The position numbers and the translations under genes were made by a program. Of a stretch of 64,000 nucleotides of DNA, positions 24,324 to 33,022 are shown piece after piece. The DNA is from Natrononativus amylolyticus (lineage in GTDB: Archaea > Halobacteriota > Halobacteria > Halobacteriales > Natrialbaceae): positions 2,046,001 through 2,110,000 of the forward strand of contig NZ_CP101458.1 in assembly GCF_024362525.1 (NCBI RefSeq). The letters are read 5' to 3'. The notes beneath the pieces were generated by a model, which ran no database searches, was not told the origin of the DNA, and saw only the letters and a program-made list of their open reading frames with translations. How positions within the stretch are numbered: position 1 is the first letter of the stretch; each line of letters starts with the position of its first letter.

Positions 24324-26057
24324 ATGAGCGAGCAGGGCGAGAGCCAGTTCCACCACGACAAGGACGAACGCTTGCAGAGCCGCGACGTGACCGAGGGCGC
24401 CGAAAAGGCCCCTCACCGGGCGATGTTCCGGGCGATGGGGTTTTCCGACGAGGACTTCGGCGCGCCGATGATCGGAGTGGCGAACCCCGCCGCGGACATC
24501 ACGCCGTGTAACGTCCACTTAGACGACGTCGCGGAGTCTGCACTCGAGGGCGTCGACTCGGCGGGCGGGATGCCCATCGAGTTCGGCACGATCACCATCT
24601 CGGACGCCATTTCGATGGGAACGGAGGGGATGAAGGCCTCCCTGATTTCGCGGGAACTGATCGCCGACAGCGTCGAACTCGTCGCCTTCGGCGAGCGCCT
24701 CGACGGGCTCGTGACGGTGGCGGGCTGTGACAAGAACCTGCCGGGGATGATGATGGCCGCGATCCGCACCGACCTGCCGTCGGTCTTTCTCTACGGCGGC
24801 TCGATCATGCCCGGCGAGCACGAGGGCCGGGACGTCACTATCGTCCAGGTGTTCGAGGGCGTCGGCTCCTACGCGACCGGCGAGATGAGCGCCGAGGAAC
24901 TGGACGACCTGGAACGTCACGCCTGCCCCGGCGCGGGCTCCTGTGGGGGAATGTTCACCGCGAACACGATGGCCTCGATCTCCGAGGCCCTGGGACTGGC
25001 CCCCCTGGGAAGCGCCTCCCCGCCCGCCGAGGACGAGGAGCGCTACGAGGTCGCCCGGCGGGCGGGCGAACTCGCCCTCGAGGTCGTCGAGGAGGGCCGC
25101 CGCCCGTCGGACATCCTCACGCGCGAGTCCTTCGAGAACGCCATCGCCGTCCAGACTGCAACCGGGGGGTCGACCAACGGCGTCCTCCACCTGCTCGCGC
25201 TCGCCCGCGAGGCCGGCGTCGGCCTCGAGATCGAGGACTTCGACGAGATCTCGAAACGAACGCCCAAGATCGCGGACCTCCAGCCCGGCGGCGCCAGCGT
25301 GATGAACGACCTCCACGAGATCGGCGGCGTCCCCGTGGTGATCCGGCGGCTGCTCGCGGCCGATCTCCTCCACGGCGATGCGATGACGGTGACCGGACGA
25401 ACGATCGAAGACGAACTCGAGACGCTCGATCTCCCCGCTGACGAGGACATCTCGGCCGACTTCCTCTACACCGTCGACGACCCCAAAGAGGAGGAGGGCG
25501 CGATCAAGATCCTCGAGGGGAACCTCGCGCCCGACGGCGCCGTCCTGAAAGCGACCGGCGGAGACCAGTTCCACCACGAGGGGCCCGCCCGGATCTTCGA
25601 GGACGAGGAGGACGCCATGCGCTACGTCCAGGAGGGCCACATCGAGAGCGGCGACGTCATCGTGATCAGAAACGAGGGCCCGCGCGGCGGACCCGGCATG
25701 CGCGAGATGCTCGGCGTCACCGCCGCCGTCGTCGGCGCGGGCCACGAGGACGACGTCGCGCTCATCACCGACGGTCGGTTCTCCGGCGGCACGCGGGGGC
25801 CGATGATCGGCCACGTCGCCCCCGAGGCGGCGGTCGGCGGCCCCATCGGCCTGCTCGAGGAGGGCGACACGGTGACGGTTGACATCCCGGAGCGCCGGCT
25901 CGAGGTCGACCTCGAGGAGGAGGAGCTGGCGACCCGCCGCGAGGCCTGGGAGCGACCCGAGCCCGCCTACGCGGGCGGCGTGCTCGCGAAGTACGGCCGC
26001 GACTTCGACTCGGCGTCCAACGGCGCGGTGACCAATCCCGGCGTGAAACGGGAGTAG
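24324..26057 (+). CDS. ilvD: Dihydroxy-acid dehydratase
   Basis: 577 residues. Dehydrates 2,3-dihydroxy-isovalerate and -methylvalerate in valine, leucine and isoleucine synthesis. Iron-sulfur ligands lie in the conserved PCN ([12 protein letters not shown]), [11 protein letters not shown] and [14 protein letters not shown] motifs, with GGSTNGVLH and the C-terminal [18 protein letters not shown] 24324 has a TATA box at leaderless distance. Not in an operon with other branched-chain genes; the LeuA/CimA-type enzyme is 16 kb upstream. Confidence 0.96.
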   Translation: MSEQGESQFHHDKDERLQSRDVTEGAEKAPHRAMFRAMGFSDEDFGAPMIGVANPAADITPCNVHLDDVAESALEGVDSAGGMPIEFGTITISDAISMGTEGMKASLISRELIADSVELVAFGERLDGLVTVAGCDKNLPGMMMAAIRTDLPSVFLYGGSIMPGEHEGRDVTIVQVFEGVGSYATGEMSAEELDDLERHACPGAGSCGGMFTANTMASISEALGLAPLGSASPPAEDEERYEVARRAGELALEVVEEGRRPSDILTRESFENAIAVQTATGGSTNGVLHLLALAREAGVGLEIEDFDEISKRTPKIADLQPGGASVMNDLHEIGGVPVVIRRLLAADLLHGDAMTVTGRTIEDELETLDLPADEDISADFLYTVDDPKEEEGAIKILEGNLAPDGAVLKATGGDQFHHEGPARIFEDEEDAMRYVQEGHIESGDVIVIRNEGPRGGPGMREMLGVTAAVVGAGHEDDVALITDGRFSGGTRGPMIGHVAPEAAVGGPIGLLEEGDTVTVDIPERRLEVDLEEEELATRREAWERPEPAYAGGVLAKYGRDFDSASNGAVTNPGVKRE

Positions 26058-26125
26058 ACGACTCGAGCGGGAGCGCCGCCGAACTGTCACCGAAGCTACT
26101 TCATCTCGGACGCTGTACGTGCCGT

Positions 26126-26566
26126 ATGGATCGAGGCGGCTTCCGCCATCGACTGTCCGCTATGCTTCCCGAGATACTCGAAGTCCTCGCTGCGTTCGCG
26201 CTTCTCGCGGTTACCTTCGTCGGGCTGTTTACGGGTACCCTGTGGCTGTTCGTCGTCGGCCTCGTCGGGATGGTCTGTTCCGTTCCGCTGTGGGCGCTGC
26301 TCGTCGGCGACCGGGAGACGATCGAGGAGTGGTGGGGCGAGGAGCGAGCCGAGGAGTTGACCGCCGAGCCGTCAGGGGCGGACCCGCTCGAGGCCGTCAA
26401 ACAGCGGTACGCGGCGGGCGAGCTCTCCGAGGCGGAGTTCGAGCGCGAACTCGAGCGGCTGCTCGAGGCCGACGATCCGGCCGCTGGAAACGGCGGGCGC
26501 GATCGGCGCGAGAGCGCGAGTGTCGGCCGTCGGGACGCCCCCGAACTCGAGACGGACGAGCGGTGA
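26126..26566 (+). CDS. Small membrane protein with SHOCT domain
   Basis: 146 residues. Two hydrophobic segments (about 13-55, including ALLAVTFVGLFTGTLWLFVVGLVGMVCSVPLWALLVG) are followed by a SHOCT motif, ADPLEAVKQRYAAGELSEAEFERELERLLEAD, at about 86-117. SHOCT segments occur at protein ends and probably mediate oligomerisation; role unknown. Start ATG 26126, or ATG 26162 just before the first membrane segment. Confidence 0.75.
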   Translation: MDRGGFRHRLSAMLPEILEVLAAFALLAVTFVGLFTGTLWLFVVGLVGMVCSVPLWALLVGDRETIEEWWGEERAEELTAEPSGADPLEAVKQRYAAGELSEAEFERELERLLEADDPAAGNGGRDRRESASVGRRDAPELETDER

Positions 26567-26591
26567 ACCGACGCGCTCGAAGCGAGCACGT

Positions 26592-27923
26592 TCAGAACGG
26601 CGGCGACGTCGGAATGTCCGTGTCGTAGTCGCCGACGGGACGGACGCCGATGCCGTGGAAGTCGGGCGTGGGCGTGTCTTCGTCTTCGATCTCTTCCGCG
26701 GAGTAGCCCTCGATCGGGTCCGGTTCGACGACGGTGACGATCTCGCGGCTGTCGACGTCGAGCACCGAGAAGCCGGGGGTGACACCGGTCGCCGCGTGTG
26801 GGTCCCCGGAGATCGGTTCGGGACCCCGAAGCGTCGCGAACATGTACTCGCCGTCCGGCGAGGACCAGAGGATATCCGGCGCGTCGCTCTCGGCGGGGTC
26901 GTCGGACTGGGTGGGGCCGAACGCCTCGATCTCGTCGATAACCTCGTCGGTTTCGGGGTCGAGGACGATGCCGTCGTTCGTCTCTCGGTTGAGCACCCAC
27001 AGCTCCTCGCCGTCGGGAGTGTACCAGAAGCCGTGGGCGTCGACGCCACCGGTGTCGGCGGTGTGGACGACCTCGTCGGCCTCGGTGTCGAAGACGAAGA
27101 AGTCACCGACGCCCTCCTCGTCCTCCTCGGGGTTCGACGGCAGTCCGGCGGTGAGGTAGAACTTCTCCTCGGTCGGGTGTGGCATCGTCCCGCAGTTCGT
27201 CGGCACTTCCTCGGGAGAGAACGCCGCGTCGACGGTGAACTCGTCGTGGTCGACGATCACGAGACCCGCGTCGTGGTAGCTCGGCCCGAGAGTGTGCAGC
27301 GAACGGCCATCCTGGGCGTACTGGTGACAGATCGGCGCGGCCGACTCGATGCCAGCCTCCGTGACGACCTCGTTCTCCGGGAGGTGGATCTCGTCTCTGA
27401 CGGTGAAGTCTTCGGCCTCGAGATCGGCGTTCACCCGGACGATCTTCTCCTCGCCGATGACGTCGACGTGGATGCAGTCGTCTTCGGGTGAGAACGCGGC
27501 CATGTGCGAGCCCGCGCCGGTCTCGATGTTTCCGACGAGTTCGTAGTCCTCCGTCCGGAAGACCAGCGTTCGCGCCCCGGCCGTGCAGGCGATCGCGGCG
27601 TACTCGTAGTCCGACGAGAAGTCGATCATGTGCGGGACGACGCCGTCTTCGGGAACGCCCTCGAGGGCGTTGACGTCGATCGTTTCGACCGCGTCGAACT
27701 CGCCGTCGCCGCTCGGCTCGTAGACGTAGACCGTGTCCGTTCCCTGATCGAGCGCCCAGATTTCGTACGTTTCGCCGCGCTCCTCGCCGTCCTCGTCGGT
27801 ACGGTCGTCGTGATCGTCGGCCCCCTGTTCACTGGTGGCCTCACCGAGGCAACCGGCGACGGTTGCGACACCGACCGCGCCGCTTCCGGTGAGAAACGCT
27901 CTGCGAGTTGGATCTCCCTTCAT
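26592..27923 (-). CDS. Tat lipoprotein with YncE-like beta-propeller
   Basis: 443 residues. Twin-Arg signal (TRRAFLTGSGAVGVA) and lipobox TVAGC; acidic linker; then a YVTN/YncE-type seven-bladed propeller shown by repeated blade ends such as DTVYVYEPSGDGEFD, HMAAFSPEDDCIHVD, AHGFWYTPDGEELWVLN and ILWSSPDGEYMFAT. Such proteins often bind metals or ligands outside the cell; substrate unknown. ATG 27923 with AAAAATATG (27949-27956) at leaderless spacing. Confidence 0.8.
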   Translation of the reverse strand: MKGDPTRRAFLTGSGAVGVATVAGCLGEATSEQGADDHDDRTDEDGEERGETYEIWALDQGTDTVYVYEPSGDGEFDAVETIDVNALEGVPEDGVVPHMIDFSSDYEYAAIACTAGARTLVFRTEDYELVGNIETGAGSHMAAFSPEDDCIHVDVIGEEKIVRVNADLEAEDFTVRDEIHLPENEVVTEAGIESAAPICHQYAQDGRSLHTLGPSYHDAGLVIVDHDEFTVDAAFSPEEVPTNCGTMPHPTEEKFYLTAGLPSNPEEDEEGVGDFFVFDTEADEVVHTADTGGVDAHGFWYTPDGEELWVLNRETNDGIVLDPETDEVIDEIEAFGPTQSDDPAESDAPDILWSSPDGEYMFATLRGPEPISGDPHAATGVTPGFSVLDVDSREIVTVVEPDPIEGYSAEEIEDEDTPTPDFHGIGVRPVGDYDTDIPTSPPF

Positions 27924-27948
27924 GGAAAACCACTGCAACCCCACAGTC

Positions 27949-27956
27949 AAAAATAT
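27949..27956 (-). promoter_or_regulatory. TATA box of the beta-propeller lipoprotein gene
   Basis: Plus-strand AAAAATAT, 26-33 bases before ATG 27923 on the minus strand. Confidence 0.55.
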
Positions 27957-28120
27957 GCGGGTCTTAGGCCGTCTCTGCGGCAATTATCCGGGTTTGACGG
28001 AGACAGGGGCAAGACTTGACTCGAGTTCAGAACCGGCTCGCTCGAGCGCTCCCGACTGCGGGCGTTCCGCGAAATCGACCGCCAGTTAACAACGCCATAT
28101 GCGGCAAAATTTTCCTCTTT

Positions 28121-28960
28121 CTACGTGGATGGACCGTCACAGTCCGCCCCGTACCGGCGTCGCTGGCGCTCGGAACGCTCGCCGGGAACGCCGACCAGGT
28201 CCCGAAACGCCGCACCCGAGAGCGCACACCGGTAGGCGGGCTTGTACATCATGTTCGCCCCGCCCTCGCGAACGGTCCACGCCTCCGCGATCGCGTCCCG
28301 GAGGTAGTACTGGGCGCGCTCGTTGCCCGACTTCACGTAGTAGTCGCTCAGTCGGATCGGGTCCCGATCGAACAGGCCGCCCGGCTCTCGGCCGTCGACG
28401 AACACCACCGTCTTCTCCGGGAGGTAGAGTTCGTCCCCGCGGGACCGCTTCGCGTGTGCGTTCTCCGGGTGGTGCTCGAGCACCCGGCGGCGCTCCTCAG
28501 TGGGCGTCTCGGGACCGATCACGTCGACCGCTTCGACGGTCATGTAGCCGATCACGTAGCGGTGGGCGCGCTCGCCGTCCGGTCGGCGGAGGCCCGCGTA
28601 GAAGCCGACGACGTCGCCGGGTTCGAGCGACCGGAGCCGGGAGACGTAGCCGCTCGTCCGGTGTTCGCCGTAGGTCAGCGCCTCGAAGTTCGGGTCGTGG
28701 TGAAACGGCCAGGACTCGAGGTCGGCGCCCGTAACGACCCGCTCGCCGTCGCGCACCGGCTGCGGGGCGATGCGGTTCGTCAGATCTGCGGCGGTTCCCT
28801 CGCCGTACCGAAGCGACCACGAGCCGAGCGTCGCCGTTTCGCTCGTTTCGGCGGTCTTTTCGGGGATCGGGACGTACTCGAACGTCCCGTCGTCGTACAG
28901 CGGACCGAGCGCGCCGAGGTTGGTGCTGTCGGCGCCGATTCCGGCGAGGACGACGGTCAT
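28121..28960 (-). CDS. Nmad3-like putative nucleotide-modification-associated protein
   Basis: 279 residues, soluble. The order GIGADS near the start, EYVPIPEK, HHDPNFEALTYGEHR, LEPGDVVGFYAGL and HRYVIGYMTVE matches what I know of the Nmad3 domain (nucleotide modification associated domain 3), predicted in phage and bacterial DNA-modification systems. The C-terminal third (VVFVDGREPGGLFDRDPIRLSDYY ... MMYKPAYRCALSGAAF) follows the same family. Activity is unproven. ATG 28960 with TATA (CTTAATAC, 28983-28990) gives a leaderless gene. Neighbours show no modification or restriction gene. Confidence 0.6.
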   Translation of the reverse strand: MTVVLAGIGADSTNLGALGPLYDDGTFEYVPIPEKTAETSETATLGSWSLRYGEGTAADLTNRIAPQPVRDGERVVTGADLESWPFHHDPNFEALTYGEHRTSGYVSRLRSLEPGDVVGFYAGLRRPDGERAHRYVIGYMTVEAVDVIGPETPTEERRRVLEHHPENAHAKRSRGDELYLPEKTVVFVDGREPGGLFDRDPIRLSDYYVKSGNERAQYYLRDAIAEAWTVREGGANMMYKPAYRCALSGAAFRDLVGVPGERSERQRRRYGADCDGPST

Positions 28961-28982
28961 ACCGTCCACTCGAGGAGACGCC

Positions 28983-28990
28983 GTATTAAG
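28983..28990 (-). promoter_or_regulatory. TATA box of the Nmad3-like gene
   Basis: GTATTAAG on the plus strand, 23-30 bases before ATG 28960 as read by the gene. Confidence 0.55.
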
Positions 28991-29061
28991 ACGGTCGGAG
29001 TCGGCAGACACCGCGCAGTTCCCGGGCGGCGACTTATCTCGCTCGGCGGCGATCAACGGGT

Positions 29062-29295
29062 ATGTCTCGAGAGCGCGCGACGAACCGACGCGACGTATTG
29101 AAACTGACCGGAACGGCGGCGCTCGCGCTCGTCGCCGGCTGTGGCGACGAACCCGACGCCGAGGAGGGGACGGGGAACGGACAGGAGGCCGACGACGCGG
29201 ACGAGCACGAAGTCGACGACGAGGACGAAGACGCTAACGACGACGAAGACACCGGCGACGACGCCGACGACGAAAGCGACTCGCTCGGCGCCTGA
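29062..29295 (+). CDS. Small acidic lipoprotein, low complexity
   Basis: 77 residues. Tat-like signal (NRRDVLKLTGTAALALVAGC) with lipobox VAGC (Cys 30), followed by some 45 residues that are almost only Asp, Glu, Ala and Gly (DDEDEDANDDEDTGDDADD). It has a tether but no folded domain, so it may be a surface charge layer, or a truncated lipoprotein that lost its domain. Divergent from the Nmad3-like gene, convergent with the GH15 gene. Confidence 0.65.
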   Translation: MSRERATNRRDVLKLTGTAALALVAGCGDEPDAEEGTGNGQEADDADEHEVDDEDEDANDDEDTGDDADDESDSLGA

Positions 29296-29316
29296 GACGT
29301 CCGCTGTGTCGGTTTA

Positions 29317-31194
29317 CTACGCGTCGTCCTTTCGAAACAGCGGGTCGATCGCGCTCGAGCCCTCGCCAAGCGGGTCGTGCTCGAGGTCGCGGTCGGCGGC
29401 GAGCCCGAGGTAGATCGCGCTGTTGATCAGGCCGATGTGGCTGAACGCCTGCGGGAAGTTGCCGAACAGCTCCCCGGTCGCCGGATCGACGCGCTCGGCG
29501 AGCAACCCGAGCGGGGTCGTGTGCTCGAGGAGGTTCGTGAATATCTCTCGAGCCTCCTCGACGCGCCCGCAGAGGACGAGGGCGTCGACCAGCCAGAACG
29601 AACACAGGACGAATCCCGTGGGCTCGTCGTCCGCGACGTCGCTGTCTCTGACCCGGTACACGAGGCCGTTGTCGGTGAGCAGTCGGTCGCAGACGGTGTC
29701 GATCGTCGACTGTACCCGCGGGTCCTCCGGCGACAGGAACTCGTAGATCGGGATCAGCAGGCAGGTCGCATCCATCGCCTCGTCGGCGTCGAAGTGCTGG
29801 ACGAAGCTGCCCAGCGACTCGCTGTAGCCGCGTTCCAGGATCTCCGCTTTGATCGCGTCGCGTTCCTCGCGCCAGCGCTCGAGGGGCGCCTCGCGGTCGG
29901 CATCCTCGGCGAGGTCGATGCCCCGGTCGACGGCGACCCAGCACAGCAGCTTCGAGTGGACGTAGTGGCGTTGGTCCTCCCGGAACTCCCAGATGCCCGC
30001 GTCGCGTTCGTCCCACACCGCACAGACGTGATCGACTAGTTCGCGGATCGACGCCCAGTCCTCGTCGGTGAGCTCCTCGTCGTGGCGCAGGGTCTCGTAG
30101 ATCCCCTGAACGATCGCGCCGTAGACGTCGAGCTGGCGCTGTTCCGTCGCGGCGTTGCCGATCCGGACCGGCGAGGAGTGACGGTAGCCGGAGAGGTGCT
30201 CGAGTTCGAACTCCTCGAGGCCCGTCTCGCCGTGAACGCCGTACACCGGCTGGATCTCGCCGGGGTCGTCGTGACTGATCTCCCGAAACCACTCGAAGTA
30301 GTCCGTCGCCTCGCGTGCGCGCCCGAGGTTGTGAAGCGCCTGTACGGTGAACTTCGCGTCTCGCATCCAGTTGTACCGGTAGTCCCAGTTGCGCGAACCG
30401 CCGTACTCCTCGGGGAGCGACGTCGTCGGCGCGGCGTAGATACCCCCCGTCCCCTCGTTGATCAGCAGTTTGAGGACGAGCCCCGATCGGATCACGTCCT
30501 CGCGCCAGGGTTCGTCGTCCGCGATCGCCGTCGCCGCCTCCTCGACGGTCCCGACCCAGTCGCGCCAGTAGTCGACCGTCTCATCGAGCAGGCGGTCGCA
30601 GGTCTCCGCCGACGTCGGCTCGAGGCGGTCGTACTGCAGCGCCAGCCAGACCGTGTCGCCGGCCTCGAGGGTAGCTGTGCCGACCGCGCGGCCGTCCAGG
30701 GTTCGAAGCTCGAGCGGACCGTGGATCTGCAGGGAGAGCGATTCGTCGCCGCCGCGGGCGACGAGCGCGTCCTCCCCGCGGTCGCGCTCGAGCCGGGTTT
30801 CGGCGCGTGCGTAATCGAATCGCGGACGGAAGTCGGCTTCGAGCGTGAGCGTCCCCGAATCACACCGGAGCTTGCGGTACAGCGACCGCTGACCGGCGGC
30901 CGGTTCGTCGTCGGCTCCCGTCACGGGCATGAAGTCGGTGAGCGTCGCCCGTCCGGAGTCGGTCTCGAACACCGTCTGGAGCACGTTCGTCCGGTCGAGG
31001 TACCGCTGGCGGCTGTCGAAGGCGTCCGTCGGCTGGACGGCGAAGTGTCCGCCCCGTTCGTCGAGGAGGCGAGCGAACACACTCGCGGCGGCAACGTGCG
31101 GGAAGCAACACCAGTCGATGGAGCCGTCGCCGATCAGTGCACACCTGTCGTCGTTACCGATGAGGCCGTAGGAAGCGAGTGGTTGAAATCCCAT
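29317..31194 (-). CDS. Glycoside hydrolase family 15 (glucoamylase/trehalase-like)
   Basis: 625 residues, no signal peptide, so cytoplasmic. N-terminal LASYGLIGNDDRCALIGDGSIDWCCFPHV is the typical domain start of the prokaryotic GH15 group; the (alpha/alpha)6 barrel shows YGGSRNWDYRYNWMRDAKF, HLSGYRHSSPVRIGNAA and a C-terminal FGNFPQAFSHIGLINSAIYL. Expected to release glucose from alpha-glucans or trehalose. ATG 31194 chosen because the motif starts there; the longer frame upstream is low-complexity Arg/Pro. Confidence 0.9.
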   Translation of the reverse strand: MGFQPLASYGLIGNDDRCALIGDGSIDWCCFPHVAAASVFARLLDERGGHFAVQPTDAFDSRQRYLDRTNVLQTVFETDSGRATLTDFMPVTGADDEPAAGQRSLYRKLRCDSGTLTLEADFRPRFDYARAETRLERDRGEDALVARGGDESLSLQIHGPLELRTLDGRAVGTATLEAGDTVWLALQYDRLEPTSAETCDRLLDETVDYWRDWVGTVEEAATAIADDEPWREDVIRSGLVLKLLINEGTGGIYAAPTTSLPEEYGGSRNWDYRYNWMRDAKFTVQALHNLGRAREATDYFEWFREISHDDPGEIQPVYGVHGETGLEEFELEHLSGYRHSSPVRIGNAATEQRQLDVYGAIVQGIYETLRHDEELTDEDWASIRELVDHVCAVWDERDAGIWEFREDQRHYVHSKLLCWVAVDRGIDLAEDADREAPLERWREERDAIKAEILERGYSESLGSFVQHFDADEAMDATCLLIPIYEFLSPEDPRVQSTIDTVCDRLLTDNGLVYRVRDSDVADDEPTGFVLCSFWLVDALVLCGRVEEAREIFTNLLEHTTPLGLLAERVDPATGELFGNFPQAFSHIGLINSAIYLGLAADRDLEHDPLGEGSSAIDPLFRKDDA

Positions 31195-31423
31195 TATCGT
31201 GCGTTCGTATCGTCGCTGGCAGGGTTCGTTCGGGGCCGTCCGTCGTCGGTCACGGCCCCGTTCGCGGCGGTTCGTGTCGGTATCGGACGTTCGACGATCA
31301 CCGCCAAAAGCCTTGACGTGGCTGTTGCGCCCGGACGGCGTTTCGTCTCCCGTCCGGCGGCGCGGTTTAGAGTGCAACGCAATCGACTATCCCCGCGACC
31401 GTCGTTTCCTGTCAGTACGACGT

Positions 31424-31480
31424 ATGAGCCACACCACCGACGCTCTCGAGCGACCGCGACCAGGAGGAGCGTTCCGATGA
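31424..31480 (+). CDS. Short leader ORF (18 residues) overlapping the LLM gene start
   Basis: ATG 31424 opens MSHTTDALERPRPGGAFR and stops at TGA 31478-31480, giving an ATGA overlap with ATG 31477 of the next gene. The GGAGGAGC Shine-Dalgarno of that gene lies inside it. Such an overlap favours termination-reinitiation, known in haloarchaea. No clear TATA box lies upstream of the leader, and chance remains possible. Confidence 0.35.
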   Translation: MSHTTDALERPRPGGAFR

Positions 31481-32442
31481 CGGAGATCGGATACCACGCC
31501 TCCCACGAGCAGTTCCCGCCGAGCGAACTGCTCGAGCGGGTGAAACAGGCCGACGAGTACGGGTTCTCGACGGTGCTCGCCTCCGATCACTTCCACCCCT
31601 GGAGCGAGCGACAGGGGGAGTCGGGGTTCGTCTGGTCCTGGCTCGGCTCCGCGATGGAGGCGACGTCGATGCGCTACGGAACGGTCAACGCCCCGGGCTA
31701 TCGCTACCACCCCGCCATCGTCGCCCAGGCCGCGGCGACCCTCCGCGAGCAGTACCCCGAGCGGTTCTGGTTCGCCGTCGGCAGCGGCCAGCTCCTGAAC
31801 GAGGGGATCGCCGGTACGGACTGGCCGGTCAAGGACGAGCGAAACGCCCGGCTTGCGGAGTGCGCCGAGGTCATGGGGCGGCTCTGGGACGGCGAGACGG
31901 TCACCCACCACGGACGCGTCACCGTCGAGGAGGCGACGCTGTTCACCCGCCCCGAGACGGCGCCGCCGCTGTACGGCGCGGCGCTCTCGAGCGAAACCGC
32001 CCGCTGGCTCGGCACCCAGGAGTGGGTCGACGGACTGATCACCATCGCGACGCCGGATCACGACGCCCTCGAGGAGCGCGTCGACGCCTTCCGCGAGGGC
32101 GCACCCGAGCGGCCGATCGCGCTCAAGGTACAGCTCTCCTACGACACCGACGAGGACGACGCCCTGGAAGGCGCCTACGACCAGTGGCGCACCAACTGCG
32201 TTCCCGGCCCGACGACCCAGGAGCTGCGGACGTCCGAACAGTTCGACGAGCAGGCCGAGACGATCACACGCGAGGAGGTCGAGGAGAACGTCCGCGTCTC
32301 CGCGGATCTCGAGGAGCACCTCGAGTGGCTCCGGCGGGACCTGGATCTTGACGTCGACACGGTCGTGCTCCACAACGTCAACCGCGAGCAGGCACAGTTC
32401 GTCGATCACTTCGGCGAGGATGTCGTCCCGGAGCTCGCGTAA
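31477..32442 (+). CDS. LLM-class F420-dependent oxidoreductase
   Basis: 321 residues, luciferase-like TIM barrel (TIGR non-F420-reducing / F420-binding LLM group). IGYHASHEQFPPSELLERV at the start, VLASDHFHPW, VWSWLGSAMEATSMRYGT, YHPAIVAQAAATL and FWFAVGSGQLLNE follow the family; the latter resembles F420-dependent glucose-6-phosphate dehydrogenase-like enzymes. Substrate not predictable. ATG 31477 with GGAGGAGC eight bases upstream. Divergent from the GH15 gene. Confidence 0.85.
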   Translation: MTEIGYHASHEQFPPSELLERVKQADEYGFSTVLASDHFHPWSERQGESGFVWSWLGSAMEATSMRYGTVNAPGYRYHPAIVAQAAATLREQYPERFWFAVGSGQLLNEGIAGTDWPVKDERNARLAECAEVMGRLWDGETVTHHGRVTVEEATLFTRPETAPPLYGAALSSETARWLGTQEWVDGLITIATPDHDALEERVDAFREGAPERPIALKVQLSYDTDEDDALEGAYDQWRTNCVPGPTTQELRTSEQFDEQAETITREEVEENVRVSADLEEHLEWLRRDLDLDVDTVVLHNVNREQAQFVDHFGEDVVPELA

Positions 32443-32552
32443 CAGCGGCGCCGACGATCACGGTCGAAGGCGCGGCAGGCGACGGAGACGACTGAGGCGG
32501 TTTCTCGGGAACCGACGACGGACGTATGAACCCCCGGGGTGTGCAACCACCG

Positions 32553-32561
32553 TTTTATATA
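32553..32561 (+). promoter_or_regulatory. TATA box of the zinc-ribbon microprotein gene
   Basis: TTTTATATA, 24-32 bases before GTG 32585, which favours a leaderless GTG start over ATG 32594. Confidence 0.65.
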
Positions 32562-32584
32562 CGGTCGATCGTTGACGGGGGTGA

Positions 32585-32791
32585 GTGAGACAGATGCAAG
32601 GCGCAGGAGAGAAACGACGAACCGTTGCGACCTGTACGGGTTGCGGAAAGGTATTCACCGTCTGGCTGTTTCCTGACGGAACCGCAACACCGATCGGCGA
32701 TCCGAACATGTGCGAGTGCGAAGAAATTTCACCCGAACCCGTCGACTCGGCTCAGTTATTCGAACAGTTCGACGGCTACTCGGCCGACTGA
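32585..32791 (+). CDS. Zinc-binding microprotein
   Basis: 68 residues (65 if ATG 32594 is used). Cys pairs CTGCGKVF and MCECEE form a four-cysteine zinc-ribbon-like site at about residues 18-45, in a small acidic protein. Haloarchaea have many zinc-finger microproteins with regulatory roles; none can be named here. The TATA box at 32553 implies the leaderless GTG. Next downstream is a second zinc microprotein gene, 65 bases on. Confidence 0.7.
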   Translation: MRQMQGAGEKRRTVATCTGCGKVFTVWLFPDGTATPIGDPNMCECEEISPEPVDSAQLFEQFDGYSAD

Positions 32792-32856
32792 TTCCGCGGC
32801 CACGGAGTTCGTCGACGGCTACGGTCTTTTGGCCCTCCCTGTCGAACGCACACTCG

Positions 32857-33015
32857 ATGTCCCGCCCACCGGTCGAGTGTCCGATCTGCCACGACAGCAT
32901 GGAGCCGGATCAGCGACTGCTCGAGCACCTTCTCGAAGCGCACACGAAACGCGAACTGGCGAGGTTCACGGCGGTCGAAGCGCAGGCGTTCGAAGACGAG
33001 GACCTCTCGGACTAG
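32857..33015 (+). CDS. C2H2-type zinc-finger microprotein
   Basis: 52 residues. CPICH at 8-12 and LEHLLEAHTKREL give a CxxC ... HxxxxxH finger (VECPICHDSMEPDQRLLEHLLEAH), then an acidic tail. Cytoplasmic, possibly a DNA- or protein-binding regulator. ATG 32857; TCTTTT about 26 bases upstream may be its TATA element. Converges on the repeat membrane protein gene with seven bases between the stops. Confidence 0.7.
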   Translation: MSRPPVECPICHDSMEPDQRLLEHLLEAHTKRELARFTAVEAQAFEDEDLSD

Positions 33016-33022
33016 ACGGCGG

